From Vibrio rotiferianus CAIM 577 = LMG 21460 (lineage in GTDB: Bacteria; Pseudomonadota; Gammaproteobacteria; Enterobacterales; Vibrionaceae): DNA of 52,525 nt. Location: NCBI RefSeq assembly GCF_002741985.1, contig NZ_APHW01000025.1:1-52525 (forward strand), given 5' to 3'. The translations under genes and the position numbers were made by a program. Below are positions 8,041-21,218 of this stretch, piece by piece (position 1 is the first letter of the stretch; each line of letters opens with the position of its first letter). Below the pieces are notes generated by a model. The model was not told the DNA's origin and made no database searches. It saw only the letters and a list, made by a program, of their open reading frames with translations.

Positions 8041-10602
8041 GTGAAAGCTGAACAAAAACACACTCCGATGATGCAGCAATATCTCAAGCTAAAGGCTGAG
8101 AACCCAGAAATCTTGCTGTTTTACCGCATGGGCGACTTCTACGAACTCTTCTACGACGATGCTAAACGCGCATCTCAATTGCTTGATATTTCGTTGACCA
8201 AACGTGGTGCATCGGCAGGTGAACCTATCCCGATGGCTGGTGTTCCATTCCATGCGGTAGAAGGTTATCTAGCTAAACTTGTTCAGCTTGGTGAGTCTGT
8301 GGCGATCTGTGAGCAGATTGGCGATCCAGCGACAAGTAAAGGCCCGGTTGAGCGTAAAGTAGTACGCATTGTTACGCCAGGTACTGTGACTGATGAAGCG
8401 CTGCTGTCTGAGCGTATCGATAACCTGATTGCATCGATTTACCATCACAACGGTAAATTCGGTTACGCGACATTGGATGTAACTTCGGGTCGCTTCCAAC
8501 TAGTCGAGCCGGAAACCGAAGAAGCGATGGCCGCTGAGCTGCAACGCACCGCACCTCGTGAGTTACTCTTCCCAGAAGATTTTGAACCCGTACATTTGAT
8601 GTCGAACCGTAACGGTAACCGTCGTCGCCCGGTCTGGGAGTTCGAGCTAGATACCGCTAAACAACAGTTGAACCAACAATTTGGTACGCGCGACTTGGTA
8701 GGCTTTGGTGTTGAGCACGCATCACTCGGTCTGTGTGCTGCGGGTTGTTTGATCCAATACGTAAAAGATACTCAGCGTACTGCCCTACCGCACATTCGCT
8801 CACTGACCTTTGATCGCCAAGATCACTCCGTCATTCTTGATGCGGCAACACGTCGTAACTTAGAGCTGACGCAAAACCTATCTGGTGGAACTGATAATAC
8901 GTTAGCCGAAGTGCTCGATCACTGTGCGACTCCAATGGGCAGCCGAATGCTAAAACGTTGGTTGCATCAACCAATGCGCTGTGTCGATACTCTTAACAAC
9001 CGTCTTGATGCGATTGGTGAGATCAAAGATCAGAGCTTGTTCACCGACATTCAACCAATCTTCAAACAGATTGGTGATATTGAACGTATCCTCGCTCGTT
9101 TGGCGCTTCGCTCGGCACGTCCGCGCGATATGGCTCGTCTACGTCATGCAATGCAGCAACTGCCAGAGTTGGAAACCGTCACTTCTTCTCTGGCTCACCC
9201 ATACCTTAAAAAGCTGGCTCAGTTTGCTGCACCAATGGATGAGGTATGTGATTTACTCGAGCGCGCAATCAAAGAAAATCCACCAGTGGTTATTCGCGAA
9301 GGTGGCGTGATTGCAGAGGGCTACAACGCTGAGCTTGATGAATGGCGTAAACTCGCAGATGGCGCAACCGAGTATCTAGAAAAACTCGAAGCTGACGAAC
9401 GCGAACGTCATGGTATCGACACCCTAAAAGTTGGCTACAACGCTGTACACGGCTTCTTCATTCAGGTAAGTCGTGGTCAAAGCCACTTGGTTCCACCACA
9501 CTATGTGCGTCGCCAAACGCTGAAAAATGCAGAACGCTACATCATTCCTGAGTTGAAAGAGCATGAAGATAAGGTACTGAACTCTAAATCAAAAGCGCTA
9601 GCAGTAGAGAAAAAGCTGTGGGAAGAGCTGTTTGATTTGTTGATGCCAAACCTTGAGAAGATGCAAAACCTTGCTTCGGCGATTTCTCAGTTAGACGTAC
9701 TACAAAACCTAGCCGAGCGTGCAGATTCACTTGATTACTGTCGCCCAACTTTGGATAAAGAAGCGGGCATCAGCATTCAAGCCGGTCGTCACCCTGTCGT
9801 AGAGCAAGTAACCAGCGAGCCGTTTATTGCCAACCCTATTGAGCTAAGTTCAAACCGTAAAATGCTGATCATTACTGGTCCAAACATGGGTGGTAAATCG
9901 ACCTATATGCGCCAAACCGCATTGATTGCTTTGATGGCTCACATTGGTTCATACGTACCTGCAGAATCGGCTCATATTGGCTCTTTGGATCGTATCTTTA
10001 CTCGTATCGGTGCGTCTGATGATTTGGCCTCTGGCCGTTCAACTTTCATGGTTGAAATGACCGAAACAGCCAACATTCTTCACAACGCAACTAAGAACAG
10101 CTTGGTGCTAATGGATGAGATCGGTCGCGGTACCAGTACTTACGATGGTCTTTCTTTGGCATGGGCAAGTGCAGAATGGCTTGCAACTCAGATTGGTGCA
10201 ATGACGCTGTTCGCAACGCACTATTTCGAACTGACTGAGCTACCAAACCTACTGCCAAACTTAGCCAACGTTCACCTTGATGCGGTAGAACACGGAGACA
10301 GCATTGCCTTTATGCACGCAGTTCAAGAAGGAGCGGCAAGCAAGTCTTACGGTCTAGCGGTTGCTGGTTTAGCAGGTGTTCCAAAGCCAGTGATTAAGAA
10401 TGCGCGTAACAAGCTATCGCAACTTGAACAATTAGGTCAAGGCAATGATTCGCCTCGCCCTAGTACGGTCGATGTGGCAAACCAACTCAGCTTGATCCCA
10501 GAACCAAGTGATGTTGAACAAGCATTGTCGAATATTGATCCTGACGATCTAACGCCTCGCCAGGCACTGGAAGAGCTTTACCGCTTGAAGAAGATGCTCT
10601 AG
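8041..10602 (+). CDS. mutS: DNA mismatch repair protein MutS
   Basis: Recognises base mismatches and small loops and recruits MutL. From the GTG at 8041 it is 853 residues, the same as E. coli MutS. It has the mismatch-reading F-Y-E motif at residues 33-35 (GDFYELF), Walker A GPNMGGKS near 615, the ABC-type signature and Walker [16 protein letters not shown] near 690, and the C-terminal helix. The open frame extends upstream to 7837, but that part overlaps pncC on the other strand and has no family similarity. The GTG has no strong Shine-Dalgarno sequence, so initiation may be modest. It is a single gene ending at the bidirectional terminator shared with rpoS. Confidence 0.96.
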   Translation: MKAEQKHTPMMQQYLKLKAENPEILLFYRMGDFYELFYDDAKRASQLLDISLTKRGASAGEPIPMAGVPFHAVEGYLAKLVQLGESVAICEQIGDPATSKGPVERKVVRIVTPGTVTDEALLSERIDNLIASIYHHNGKFGYATLDVTSGRFQLVEPETEEAMAAELQRTAPRELLFPEDFEPVHLMSNRNGNRRRPVWEFELDTAKQQLNQQFGTRDLVGFGVEHASLGLCAAGCLIQYVKDTQRTALPHIRSLTFDRQDHSVILDAATRRNLELTQNLSGGTDNTLAEVLDHCATPMGSRMLKRWLHQPMRCVDTLNNRLDAIGEIKDQSLFTDIQPIFKQIGDIERILARLALRSARPRDMARLRHAMQQLPELETVTSSLAHPYLKKLAQFAAPMDEVCDLLERAIKENPPVVIREGGVIAEGYNAELDEWRKLADGATEYLEKLEADERERHGIDTLKVGYNAVHGFFIQVSRGQSHLVPPHYVRRQTLKNAERYIIPELKEHEDKVLNSKSKALAVEKKLWEELFDLLMPNLEKMQNLASAISQLDVLQNLAERADSLDYCRPTLDKEAGISIQAGRHPVVEQVTSEPFIANPIELSSNRKMLIITGPNMGGKSTYMRQTALIALMAHIGSYVPAESAHIGSLDRIFTRIGASDDLASGRSTFMVEMTETANILHNATKNSLVLMDEIGRGTSTYDGLSLAWASAEWLATQIGAMTLFATHYFELTELPNLLPNLANVHLDAVEHGDSIAFMHAVQEGAASKSYGLAVAGLAGVPKPVIKNARNKLSQLEQLGQGNDSPRPSTVDVANQLSLIPEPSDVEQALSNIDPDDLTPRQALEELYRLKKML

Positions 10603-10627
10603 TTCCTAAACTTATCCAGTAAAACGC

Positions 10628-10655
10628 AAAAAGGCTATGGTCACCCATAGCCTTT
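10628..10655. terminator. Bidirectional terminator between mutS and rpoS
   Basis: An 11-bp stem (10630-10640 with 10645-10655) around GGCTATGG/CCATAGCC with loop TCAC. There is an A-run on the left (T-run for rpoS) and TTTGGTTTG on the right for mutS. Confidence 0.88.
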
Positions 10656-10690
10656 GGTTTGTTCTGAACTCGCCTCTACAGCGCTTCTAC

Positions 10691-11677
10691 CTAATCATCT
10701 TCTACGTTGAACAAGTTTTCCATGTTCAGACCTTGTTTAATCAAGATCTCACGTAGTCGACGTAAGCCTTCCACTTGGATCTGACGAACACGTTCGCGTG
10801 TTAGACCAATCTCACGTCCCACTTCTTCAAGTGTTGATGGCTCATAGCCAAGCAGACCAAACCGACGTGCAAGCACTTCTTTCTGTTTTGGATTCAGCTC
10901 TTCTAACCAATGGATCAATGAAGATTTAATGTCGTCGTCCTGAGTGGAAACTTCAGGATCTGAATTGTTGGCATCAGGAATAATATCCAACAGCGCTTTC
11001 TCGCCGTCACCACCAATTGGTGTATCAACAGAACTAATACGCTCGTTAAGGCGAAGCATTTTGCTTACGTCTTCTACCGGGATATCTAGCTGTGCAGCAA
11101 TCTCTTCTGCTGTTGGTTCATGATCGAGCTTCTGAGAAAGTTCACGCGCGGTACGCAGATAAATGTTCAGCTCTTTAACCACATGAATTGGCAGACGAAT
11201 GGTACGAGTTTGGTTCATCAACGCACGCTCGATCGTTTGGCGGATCCACCACGTTGCGTAAGTTGAGAAGCGGAAGCCTCTTTCCGGATCAAATTTCTCT
11301 ACCGCACGGATCAAACCTAGGTTGCCTTCTTCGATGAGATCAAGAAGTGCAAGACCACGATTGCTGTAGCGGCGAGAGATCTTCACTACCAGACGCAAGT
11401 TACTTTCGATCATACGTTTACGAGCAGCTTCATCGCCACGCAATGCACGTCGAGCATAAAGTACTTCTTCTTCTGCTGTAAGTAGAGGTGAGAAGCCAAT
11501 TTCACCTAGATAAAGCTGTGTTGCATCTAAGCTCTTATTACTCGCATCGAATTCCTCTCTTTGCGAGCTCTTCTCTTTTTTGGATGGTGATTTTACAAGT
11601 TCGTTATTAATGCGGCCTACTGCTGCATCGTCATAATCAAACTCTTCAACTTTGGTTACTGTGTTGCTGATACTCAT
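10691..11677 (-). CDS. rpoS: RNA polymerase sigma factor RpoS (sigma-38)
   Basis: Stationary-phase and general-stress sigma factor. From ATG 11677 it is 328 residues. The N-terminal part has [14 protein letters not shown] (region 1.2). Region 2 is [21 protein letters not shown] through [14 protein letters not shown]. Region 3 follows, and the C-terminal HTH of region 4.2 reads [19 protein letters not shown]. This start is chosen because GGGGGAGG lies 6 bases upstream; a frame extending to 11713 lacks such a site. It lies directly downstream of nlpD, as in E. coli, where the main rpoS promoter is inside nlpD; the 80-base gap here leaves room for a regulated leader. Confidence 0.97.
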   Translation of the reverse strand: MSISNTVTKVEEFDYDDAAVGRINNELVKSPSKKEKSSQREEFDASNKSLDATQLYLGEIGFSPLLTAEEEVLYARRALRGDEAARKRMIESNLRLVVKISRRYSNRGLALLDLIEEGNLGLIRAVEKFDPERGFRFSTYATWWIRQTIERALMNQTRTIRLPIHVVKELNIYLRTARELSQKLDHEPTAEEIAAQLDIPVEDVSKMLRLNERISSVDTPIGGDGEKALLDIIPDANNSDPEVSTQDDDIKSSLIHWLEELNPKQKEVLARRFGLLGYEPSTLEEVGREIGLTRERVRQIQVEGLRRLREILIKQGLNMENLFNVEDD

Positions 11678-11757
11678 AACGCCTCCCCCTGGCGAGTTAG
11701 CAAGACATGACAACTCAATATGTCGCTAAATGATGTCGCAAGTTGTTATTCAAAGTT

Positions 11758-12669
11758 TTAAGGCAAATACCGTTTTGGATTAACGGACTTACCTTGATAA
11801 CGAATTTCAAAGTGAAGTCTGACCGATTTCGAACCCGAACTACCCATCGTCGCGATTTTTTGTCCAGCTTTAACACTTTGTCCTTCTGAAACCAGCAATC
11901 TATCGTTGTGAGCGTATGCACTTAAATAATTTTCGTTATGTTTAACTATAATTAAGTTGCCATAACCTCTTAGCGCATTACCAGAATACACAACTGTGCC
12001 GGTTGCGGTTGAAACGATAGGCTGACCACGCTGTCCTGCGATGTCGATGCCTTTATTTCCTTGTTCGCCCGCTGAAAAATTCTTAACTACTCTCCCTTTT
12101 GTAGGCCACAACCACTTAGACACTTTGTCATTTTTTGCTGTAGTTGTAGGCGCTGGCTTCTTAACATTTTGGTTACCTTTTGAACCAACATACTCTTTTG
12201 ATTTCGATTGTTCAACCTTCTTTGGAGGCTGTTTTTGTGTAACTTTCGTTGGCTTCTGACTAGAGCTTTTACTTGAATTTGATGTCTTGGCTGGTGTTGT
12301 TTTTGTCACGGTTGGGCTTGGGGTCGCTACAACCACAGGTGGAACAACGGGTTCCACTTTATGACCAAATTTAGGTGAATTATATTTCGGAGCCCAAAGT
12401 TTTAACTTCTGGCCCGGGAAGATCGTGTAAGGAGCTGCAAGTTCATTGTAACGAACCAGATCTTTTACATCCTTGTCTGTGACGTAAGCTATAAAATAAA
12501 GGGTATCTCCTTTCTTTACTTCATAGTAGCTACCTCGATAACTACCGCGCTCTACCGTTGAGTAATCTTTATTTATGCTTGAGACAGGTGCAGGCGAGTG
12601 AGCCGCGCAACCAACCAGTCCCGCAGCTAACAAACAGCTAATACCAAAACGATGTAATAACTTCTTCAC
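11758..12669 (-). CDS. nlpD: Lipoprotein NlpD, LytM-domain amidase activator
   Basis: Outer-membrane lipoprotein that activates the cell-separation amidase AmiC at the septum. It has 303 residues: a signal peptide with lipobox LVGC (lipidated Cys 21), a LysM peptidoglycan-binding domain (about 48-93, YYEVKKGDTLYFIAY), a long Thr/Lys/Pro/Ser-rich linker (about 110-185) and a C-terminal M23/LytM domain. The LytM metal site is degenerate: GNKGIDIAG replaces the HxxxD signature and RLHFEIR replaces HLHFEIR. It therefore should act as an activator, not a peptidase. Upstream neighbours are pcm and surE; rpoS follows. Confidence 0.95.
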   Translation of the reverse strand: MKKLLHRFGISCLLAAGLVGCAAHSPAPVSSINKDYSTVERGSYRGSYYEVKKGDTLYFIAYVTDKDVKDLVRYNELAAPYTIFPGQKLKLWAPKYNSPKFGHKVEPVVPPVVVATPSPTVTKTTPAKTSNSSKSSSQKPTKVTQKQPPKKVEQSKSKEYVGSKGNQNVKKPAPTTTAKNDKVSKWLWPTKGRVVKNFSAGEQGNKGIDIAGQRGQPIVSTATGTVVYSGNALRGYGNLIIVKHNENYLSAYAHNDRLLVSEGQSVKAGQKIATMGSSGSKSVRLHFEIRYQGKSVNPKRYLP

Positions 12670-12683
12670 CTAGTCTTTAACCT

Positions 12684-13310
12684 TTAAGCCAAATCACCTG
12701 CAACTAATGGCACAAACCTTACCATTTCTACTACGGTTGACAGATATTGTTCACCCTGACGTTCAATTTTTAATAGCTGCTGCTCTTCTTCACCAACGGG
12801 AATGATCATCTTACCGCCGTCTTTCAACTGGGATAAAAGCGCTTGGGGAACACTTTCCGCAGCTGCAGTCACGATAATCGCATCAAACGGGCCTTTCGTT
12901 TCCCATCCGAGCCAACCATCGCCATGTTTGGTCGAGACGTTATAAATATCCAATTGCTTCAGGCGACGCTTAGCGTCCCATTGCAGAGATTTGATTCGCT
13001 CAACGGAATAGACATGATCCACAATTTGAGCAAGAACTGCCGTTTGATAGCCCGACCCCGTGCCAATCTCTAAAACATTGCTGTCCGATTTTAAATCGAG
13101 CAGCTCTGTCATTTTTGCAACGATGTAAGGCTGAGAAATGGTTTGCCCCTGACCAATCGGCAGTGCATTGTTGTCGTATGCTTGGTGCATCATTGCTTGT
13201 GAGACAAAACTCTCACGCGGCAGTCGATAAATCGCATCCAACACACGTTGATCACTGATGCCACTGGAGATAAGAAATGCTATCAACCTGTCAGCATGTG
13301 GGTTAGTCAT
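12684..13310 (-). CDS. pcm: Protein-L-isoaspartate O-methyltransferase
   Basis: Methylates isoaspartyl residues in aged proteins, using S-adenosylmethionine, so that they can be repaired. From ATG 13310 it is 208 residues, the same as E. coli Pcm. It has the conserved [15 protein letters not shown] block, SAM-binding motif [16 protein letters not shown] (about 78-93), motif FDAIIVTAA and the C-terminal RFVPLV. The start overlaps the surE stop as TAATG and has AAGGAAGAG upstream, so the two are translationally coupled. A frame extending to 13331 is less likely. Confidence 0.97.
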   Translation of the reverse strand: MTNPHADRLIAFLISSGISDQRVLDAIYRLPRESFVSQAMMHQAYDNNALPIGQGQTISQPYIVAKMTELLDLKSDSNVLEIGTGSGYQTAVLAQIVDHVYSVERIKSLQWDAKRRLKQLDIYNVSTKHGDGWLGWETKGPFDAIIVTAAAESVPQALLSQLKDGGKMIIPVGEEEQQLLKIERQGEQYLSTVVEMVRFVPLVAGDLA

Positions 13311-14086
13311 TAATTCTCTTCCTTTAACCAACTGTCCATTGCGCGCAGCGACTCGTGAGCAGTGAGATCGACCTGCAGCGGTGTGATTGAAACAAAGCCA
13401 TGTTCAATCGCGTAAAAGTCCGTACCGATGCCAGCATCTTGCTCTTTGCCCGGAGGACCGAGCCAATAGATATCATGTCCGCGCGGATCTTTCTGCTTAA
13501 TCATATTCTCAGCGTGATGACGCGCACCCAAGCGTGTCACTTCTATCTCACCAAGCTCTTCAAACGGAAGATCAGGTACATTTACATTCAATAGACGATT
13601 GGTTGGGATTGGGCGAATCAGATGCTGCTCAACCAACTGGCGAGCAATTTTAGCTGCCGATTCAAAATGTTGTTTACCGACTAGAGAAAAAGCAATCGCC
13701 TGCACGCCAAGAAAATGTCCTTCCATCGCCGCAGCAACCGTACCGGAGTACAGCACATCATCGCCTAGGTTTGCTCCGTGATTGATGCCTGACAACACAA
13801 GATCTGGCAAGTCATCTTTCATCAACTCATTCAGCGCGAAGTGCACACAATCTGTAGGAGTACCTTGCACAGAGAAAGTCTTCGGCGAAATCTCGGTCAC
13901 TCGTAGTGGTTGCTCTAGCGTCAGCGAGTTAGACGCCCCAGAACGGTTTCGGTCTGGGGCTACAATCGTCACTTCAGCAATGCTTCTTAGTTCATCAGCA
14001 AGAGCATGAATTCCCTGAGCATGAACACCGTCATCGTTGCTGAGCAGTATTCTTAATGGCTTCGCGTTGTGTGAATCCATTTCCAT
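13310..14086 (-). CDS. surE: 5'/3'-nucleotidase SurE
   Basis: Metal-dependent phosphatase on nucleoside monophosphates and polyphosphate, linked to stationary-phase survival. It has 258 residues. The metal-binding [10 protein letters not shown] (Asp 18 and 19), the [15 protein letters not shown] block and the [21 protein letters not shown] block are intact. The first ten residues ([10 protein letters not shown]) precede the usual family start. The ATG overlaps the truD stop as TAATG, and pcm overlaps its own stop the same way, giving a tightly coupled truD-surE-pcm run. Confidence 0.97.
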   Translation of the reverse strand: MEMDSHNAKPLRILLSNDDGVHAQGIHALADELRSIAEVTIVAPDRNRSGASNSLTLEQPLRVTEISPKTFSVQGTPTDCVHFALNELMKDDLPDLVLSGINHGANLGDDVLYSGTVAAAMEGHFLGVQAIAFSLVGKQHFESAAKIARQLVEQHLIRPIPTNRLLNVNVPDLPFEELGEIEVTRLGARHHAENMIKQKDPRGHDIYWLGPPGKEQDAGIGTDFYAIEHGFVSITPLQVDLTAHESLRAMDSWLKEEN

Positions 14087-15129
14087 TAGTATTCTCTTTC
14101 TACCTTTTCTTCGATGACCAACTCACGCACGATTGAAGTCGCAAAAGAACCCGCATCTAGCGAGAACGTTAATGTGATGTTGTTACCATCGACCGTCCAA
14201 GCTAAGTCTTGTGGTTTAAGTGCAATATCACGACGGTCATGGCGCATACGGTTACCACGAATCAAAGCCATCAAGTCTGGCTCTTCATCTAAGAATGGTT
14301 GTTCTAAGGTAAGGGCATCCGCTTGAGTTGGCAGCGCATTATCACCCGCTAGGGCTGCGGTAATTGCCACTTGACCTTCAGCAAATTGCGCTTGTAGATC
14401 TGCTATGTTGCTTGCATCAACCAACTGAGTGCCAGAACTTGTCTGCGCAACATCACCGTCGATGAACTTATCAAACACGCCTTTCTCTAATCGAGCTGAA
14501 ACGATACGGTTGAAGATCCAAGAACGAGCCGCAGACAAGTACATGCTGCGCTTGTTTTGATTGCGGGTACGAACGTTCTCGCGTCCCCATCGACGTGCTT
14601 CTTCTAGGTTATTGCCATCGTTACCAAAACGCTGACTACCAAAGTAGTTTGGCACACCCACTTGCTTCACTTTTTCAAGGCGTAGCTCAACATCCGTCAC
14701 ATCTGTCACTTCAGACAAAGTAACCACGAACTCGTTCCCTACCAGGTCACCCGGACGAAGTTTTTTATTGTGACGATCCGTTGCAAGGATTTCGATGCTT
14801 GGGTATTGCGCCAAAAATGCTGAAAAGTCTGGCGTTTCACCTTTTGGTAAATGCACACTTAGCCATTGTTCGGTCACAGCATGACGGTCTTTAAGGCCCG
14901 CCCAGCTAACGTCTTTCGACTTAACACCACAGGCTTTTGCTAGTTCGTTAGCAACAAAACTGGTGTTCTCACCTGTTTTACGGATACGAACCATTAAGTG
15001 CTCGCCTTCACCCGTAAAGGCAAAACCTAAATCTTCGCGAACCTGAAAGTGCTCTGGTTGCGCTTTGATTTTTGCAGATGCAACTGGCTTGCCTGTTAGG
15101 TAAGCCAATGAAGATAAAATGTCTGACAT
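14086..15129 (-). CDS. truD: tRNA pseudouridine(13) synthase TruD
   Basis: Converts U13 of tRNA-Glu to pseudouridine. It is 347 residues, the usual length. The catalytic Asp is residue 81 in the motif [11 protein letters not shown], followed by the TruD-specific blocks [11 protein letters not shown] and [18 protein letters not shown]. It sits between ispF (45 bases upstream) and surE (overlapping), part of the ftsB-ispD-ispF-truD-surE-pcm-nlpD-rpoS arrangement shared with E. coli. Confidence 0.97.
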   Translation of the reverse strand: MSDILSSLAYLTGKPVASAKIKAQPEHFQVREDLGFAFTGEGEHLMVRIRKTGENTSFVANELAKACGVKSKDVSWAGLKDRHAVTEQWLSVHLPKGETPDFSAFLAQYPSIEILATDRHNKKLRPGDLVGNEFVVTLSEVTDVTDVELRLEKVKQVGVPNYFGSQRFGNDGNNLEEARRWGRENVRTRNQNKRSMYLSAARSWIFNRIVSARLEKGVFDKFIDGDVAQTSSGTQLVDASNIADLQAQFAEGQVAITAALAGDNALPTQADALTLEQPFLDEEPDLMALIRGNRMRHDRRDIALKPQDLAWTVDGNNITLTFSLDAGSFATSIVRELVIEEKVEREY

Positions 15130-15174
15130 GATGTATTTCCGCTGATATCACAGCTTAGAGGAGCAAATTGCTAA

Positions 15175-15651
15175 TTATTGCTTAAACAGAAGTACAACTG
15201 CTTCCGTTGCAATGCCTTCTTTGCGTCCAGTAAAACCAAGACGTTCTGTCGTCGTCGCTTTTACGTTAATGTTGCTAATGTCGGTTTCGAGGTCTTCGGC
15301 AATAGCTGCACACATTGCGTCAATGTGCGGTGCCATCTTCGGCGCTTGTGCCATGATAGTGACATCTGCATTACCAAGACGGTAGCCTTGTTCTTTGACT
15401 CGACGGTAAACGTCTTTCAATAATTCACGGCTATCTGCGCCTTTCCATTTGTCATCCGTGTCTGGGAAGTGACGGCCAATGTCGCCAGCAGCAATCGCGC
15501 CAAGCAGCGCATCCGTTAACGCATGCAGCGCCACATCACCATCAGAGTGCGCAATCAAACCTTGCTCGTAAGGGATCGCTACACCACCAATGATTACTGG
15601 ACCTTCACCACCGAATTTATGTACGTCGAAACCATGACCAATTCGAATCAT
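15175..15651 (-). CDS. ispF: 2-C-methyl-D-erythritol 2,4-cyclodiphosphate synthase IspF
   Basis: Forms the cyclic diphosphate in the MEP pathway to isopentenyl diphosphate. It has 158 residues: metal ligands Asp 9 and His 11 (GHGFDVHKF) and His 43 ([19 protein letters not shown]), and C-terminal [16 protein letters not shown]. It lies 14 bases after ispD, the enzyme two steps earlier in the same pathway. Confidence 0.98.
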   Translation of the reverse strand: MIRIGHGFDVHKFGGEGPVIIGGVAIPYEQGLIAHSDGDVALHALTDALLGAIAAGDIGRHFPDTDDKWKGADSRELLKDVYRRVKEQGYRLGNADVTIMAQAPKMAPHIDAMCAAIAEDLETDISNINVKATTTERLGFTGRKEGIATEAVVLLFKQ

Positions 15652-15665
15652 TTTCTATCCTTTCT

Positions 15666-16376
15666 TTATTCGCCGCGCTCACGGCTGAGATAAAACTCGG
15701 CTAGCGCAAGATCTTCTGGCTGAGTAATTTTTATGTTATTCGCATTCCCTTGAACCAGTGCCGGCTTTTCGCCTAACCACTCTAAAGCCGAAGCTTCATC
15801 AGTAATGGTGACACCTTGTTCTAATGCGTCAGCCAGCGCTTGGGTAAGCTGCTGAGTTTTAAACATTTGTGGAGTCAGTGCATGCCACAATGCTTCTCTA
15901 TCTACCGTATGATCAATGTCTTGTGCGGTGTTTGCTCGCTTCATTGTGTCTCTCACTGGAGATGCGAGGATGCCACCCGTTGGGTGAGCGCTACAAACAT
16001 CAATCAAACGGTCAATGTCGGATGTTAATACACACGGTCTTGCAGCATCGTGGACCAAGACCCACTCGCTCTCCTGATGTGTACTTACATAGTTTAGCCC
16101 TGATAACACAGAGTCTGCCCTTTCTTTGCCACCAGCAACACGAATCACATCAGGGTGCTCAGCAATGGACAGTTCAGGGTAGTATGGATCGCCGTCGGTA
16201 ATAGCCACGACAACCTTAGAAACTTTTGGGTGAGAAAGCAGTTTCTCTACTGTATGTTCCAGTACCGCTTTACCGTCAATCAACAAATATTGTTTTGGAC
16301 GATCTGCTTTCATGCGGCTGCCAACACCTGCGGCAGGCACAATAGCAATATGGGTTGGAGTATTAGTATCCAACAT
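15666..16376 (-). CDS. ispD: 2-C-methyl-D-erythritol 4-phosphate cytidylyltransferase IspD
   Basis: Couples MEP with CTP in isoprenoid synthesis. From ATG 16376 it is 236 residues, as in E. coli. The nucleotide-binding signature is [17 protein letters not shown] and the catalytic region includes [10 protein letters not shown] longer frame to 16490 lies inside ftsB and is rejected. The ATG is one base after the ftsB stop, and the last codons of ftsB supply its Shine-Dalgarno sequence (GAGGAAGAG), so translation is coupled. Confidence 0.97.
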   Translation of the reverse strand: MLDTNTPTHIAIVPAAGVGSRMKADRPKQYLLIDGKAVLEHTVEKLLSHPKVSKVVVAITDGDPYYPELSIAEHPDVIRVAGGKERADSVLSGLNYVSTHQESEWVLVHDAARPCVLTSDIDRLIDVCSAHPTGGILASPVRDTMKRANTAQDIDHTVDREALWHALTPQMFKTQQLTQALADALEQGVTITDEASALEWLGEKPALVQGNANNIKITQPEDLALAEFYLSRERGE

Positions 16377-16377
16377 A

Positions 16378-16659
16378 TTAATGCTCTTCCTCATCGACAA
16401 TTCGGTAGAAGGTTTCGCCATCTTTAACCAAACCAAGTTCATGACGTGCACGTTCTTCGATTGCATCAAGACCTTGTCGTAAGTCATCAATCTCAGCGAA
16501 CATCTCGTTATTACGAGCTTGCAGCTTGCTGTTTACTTGCTGCTGCACTTCAATTTCATCTTCTACTGTGTAGTAGTCAGACACCCCATTTTTGCCAAAC
16601 CAAAGGGTATATTGAAGCCAGCCAAACAGTAACGTAAGGGCTATGACAAAGATTCGCAT
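16378..16659 (-). CDS. ftsB: Cell division protein FtsB
   Basis: Small bitopic inner-membrane protein of the FtsQLB complex that activates septal peptidoglycan synthesis. It has 93 residues: a single N-terminal transmembrane helix (about 3-20), then a periplasmic coiled coil (about 32-70). The C-terminal part ends [17 protein letters not shown], the conserved FtsL/FtsQ interaction region. It is the first gene of the ftsB-ispD-ispF-truD-surE-pcm run. Confidence 0.95.
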   Translation of the reverse strand: MRIFVIALTLLFGWLQYTLWFGKNGVSDYYTVEDEIEVQQQVNSKLQARNNEMFAEIDDLRQGLDAIEERARHELGLVKDGETFYRIVDEEEH

Positions 16660-16794
16660 ATCGTTGCTAACATTCTGTACCGGAAGGGATTAGATAAGGT
16701 GACATATATAGCATAAATGCGTGATTGGCTCTAGGGCAGAAAAAGAGACTCACACGCTCCTTACAGGAAAAAAGCAGCAAAATGAAACAAAGAG

Positions 16795-16828
16795 ATTCCC
16801 TACTCTCTCCTTCGTCGTTCTAGGGAAT
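16795..16828. repeat. Imperfect palindrome (Vibrio extragenic repeat type)
   Basis: Arms ATTCCCTA (16795-16802) and TAGGGAAT (16821-16828) around an 18-nt pyrimidine-rich loop. I recall this form, with flanking GAGATTCCC and GGGAATGAC, from many Vibrio intergenic regions; copy number cannot be shown from one window. Confidence 0.5.
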
Positions 16829-16874
16829 GACAAATGAACATGAGCGAAAAACATCAAAAGGCAAAGTCTGTTCT

Positions 16875-16951
16875 CATATATCCAAGGGAAGCGAAGCGTT
16901 CCCAAAGGGCGAAGCCCGTTCCCGCCTCTCGAAGCAAAGCGTTCCCATATG
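16875..16951. repeat. Composite palindromic block with nested small hairpins
   Basis: An outer inverted CATAT/ATATG pair frames GGGAA-TTCCC (16886-16903) and GGGC-GAA-GCCC (16907-16917), plus three repeats of the word CGTTCCC. It is GC-rich against an AT-rich background and looks like an extragenic repetitive element. Confidence 0.5.
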
Positions 16952-16957
16952 TCAGAT

Positions 16958-16988
16958 ACAAAAACACCCCGCCGAGGCAGGGTGTTTT
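16958..16988 (-). terminator. eno terminator
   Basis: A 9-bp stem AAAACACCC (16961-16969) with GGGTGTTTT (16980-16988) around a GC-rich 10-nt loop. On the minus strand it is followed by a short T-run. It lies about 37 bases after the eno stop. Confidence 0.85.
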
Positions 16989-17025
16989 CAAAAGCTTTAA
17001 GTTAAGCTGTTAATTCAGTTAAGAA

Positions 17026-18357
<1,332 letters not shown>

Positions 18358-18405
18358 TCAATTTTAAAGGGCAGCAGCACAACCTTCGCCGCTGCCCGTA
18401 TCCTT

Positions 18406-20118
<1,713 letters not shown>

Positions 20119-20197
20119 TTAACGCCACAACGTGAAATCTATCACACTGCAATTTTTTATTTTTTGCTTCAAATCAAAGTCGCGTATTCATGTATTT

Positions 20198-20995
20198 TCA
20201 TCTTTGTTCATCTAGCTTCACTTCATCCCACATAGAATCAAGCTCATCTAGCGTAAAGTCTGTGAGCTGCTTACCACGCGCTGCAACTTTAGTTTCCACG
20301 CCTTTAAAGCGTTTCGAGAACTTTAAGTTAGCCTTTGCCAGTGCCACTTCTGGGTCTTTCCCTAAGTGACGCGACAGGTTCACAGTTGCAAATAAAAGAT
20401 CGCCTAATTCAAGCTCAACCTTTTCCTCATCCGGATTAATTTGAAGCGCTTCTTCCATCACCTCTTCAATTTCTTCCTGCACTTTTCCAACAACCGGACC
20501 AAGCGAGTCCCAATCAAAACCATATTTGGCGCACTTTTTCTGGATCTTTGTGGCACGGGAAAGCGCAGGTAGAGAGTTTGGTATTGAGTCTAGAATACTT
20601 TCTTCAGCTTTGCCTACTTGTGCTTTCTCTTTAGCTTTTTCCGCCTCCCAGTTTGCGTTAATTTCATCATCCGACTCGAACTCTACGTCAGAAAAAACAT
20701 GCGGATGACGACGAGTCAGCTTTTCGTTAACCGTTTCGACCACGTCAGAAAAATCAAACAGTCCCTGCTCTTTCGCCATTTGGCTGTAGAAAATCACTTG
20801 GAACAATAAGTCGCCCAACTCTTCTTGCAAGTTCGGCCAATCGCGGTTTTGAATCGCATCCACCACTTCATAGGTTTCTTCAATGGTGTGCGGAACAATA
20901 GTGTCGAAGGTCTGCTTTAAGTCCCAAGGGCAACCGCTTTTTGGATCACGCAGCTTCGCCATGATTTGTTCTAACTGTTCAATTGGATGACTCAT
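20198..20995 (-). CDS. mazG: Nucleoside triphosphate pyrophosphohydrolase MazG
   Basis: Hydrolyses NTPs and dNTPs to monophosphates. In E. coli it also lowers ppGpp and so moderates the RelA response. It has 265 residues with two MazG-type domains: the first with [23 protein letters not shown] and [15 protein letters not shown], the second with the catalytic acidic pattern [11 protein letters not shown] and [15 protein letters not shown]. It lies between relA and pyrG. A strong terminator after relA suggests its own promoter. Confidence 0.96.
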   Translation of the reverse strand: MSHPIEQLEQIMAKLRDPKSGCPWDLKQTFDTIVPHTIEETYEVVDAIQNRDWPNLQEELGDLLFQVIFYSQMAKEQGLFDFSDVVETVNEKLTRRHPHVFSDVEFESDDEINANWEAEKAKEKAQVGKAEESILDSIPNSLPALSRATKIQKKCAKYGFDWDSLGPVVGKVQEEIEEVMEEALQINPDEEKVELELGDLLFATVNLSRHLGKDPEVALAKANLKFSKRFKGVETKVAARGKQLTDFTLDELDSMWDEVKLDEQR

Positions 20996-21024
20996 TTTCT
21001 GTTCCTGTAAACCTTTCTATCTAA

Positions 21025-21058
21025 AGAAAAAGGTGAGCAGCCAAAACCACTCACCTTT
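21025..21058 (-). terminator. relA transcript terminator
   Basis: A 9-bp stem AAAGGTGAG (21029-21037) with CTCACCTTT (21050-21058), followed on the minus strand by TTTTTC. It is about 160 bases beyond the relA stop, so relA has a long 3' untranslated region. Confidence 0.85.
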
Positions 21059-21094
21059 AATTTGTTTTCTAACTGTTTTTACTAAGTAGTTGGT

Positions 21095-21190
21095 TCTTCT
21101 GGCAAGGCAGCAAACTTATGAGACCCATGAGCATAGCTTGTCTATGAGATGGGGCTGGGCCGGCATTCCGGATATAAGTGCAGCTAACGC
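21095..21190. repeat. Structured palindromic sequence in the relA 3' untranslated region
   Basis: Outer pair ACTTAT (21114-21119) and ATAAGT (21174-21179) encloses two hairpins: CCCAT..CATAG with CTATG..ATGGG (21124-21153) and CCGG-CATT-CCGG (21160-21171). The three-way shape resembles a dispersed enterobacterial-style repeat. No coding frame is credible here. Confidence 0.45.
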
Positions 21191-21218
21191 CGCTAGAAAG
21201 CCAAATACGACGTAAAAA

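Larger units (their letters stand above)
16660..17025. other. Intergenic region with palindromic elements, upstream of ftsB
   Basis: About 366 bases without a gene. It holds the ftsB upstream region, a hairpin at 16795-16828, a second composite palindromic block at 16875-16951, and the eno terminator. No credible coding frame was seen. Confidence 0.7.

Noticed and set aside
16377..16490. 38-codon extension of ispD
   Set aside because: It lies inside ftsB in another frame; the ATG at 16376 has a ribosome site and gives the standard length.
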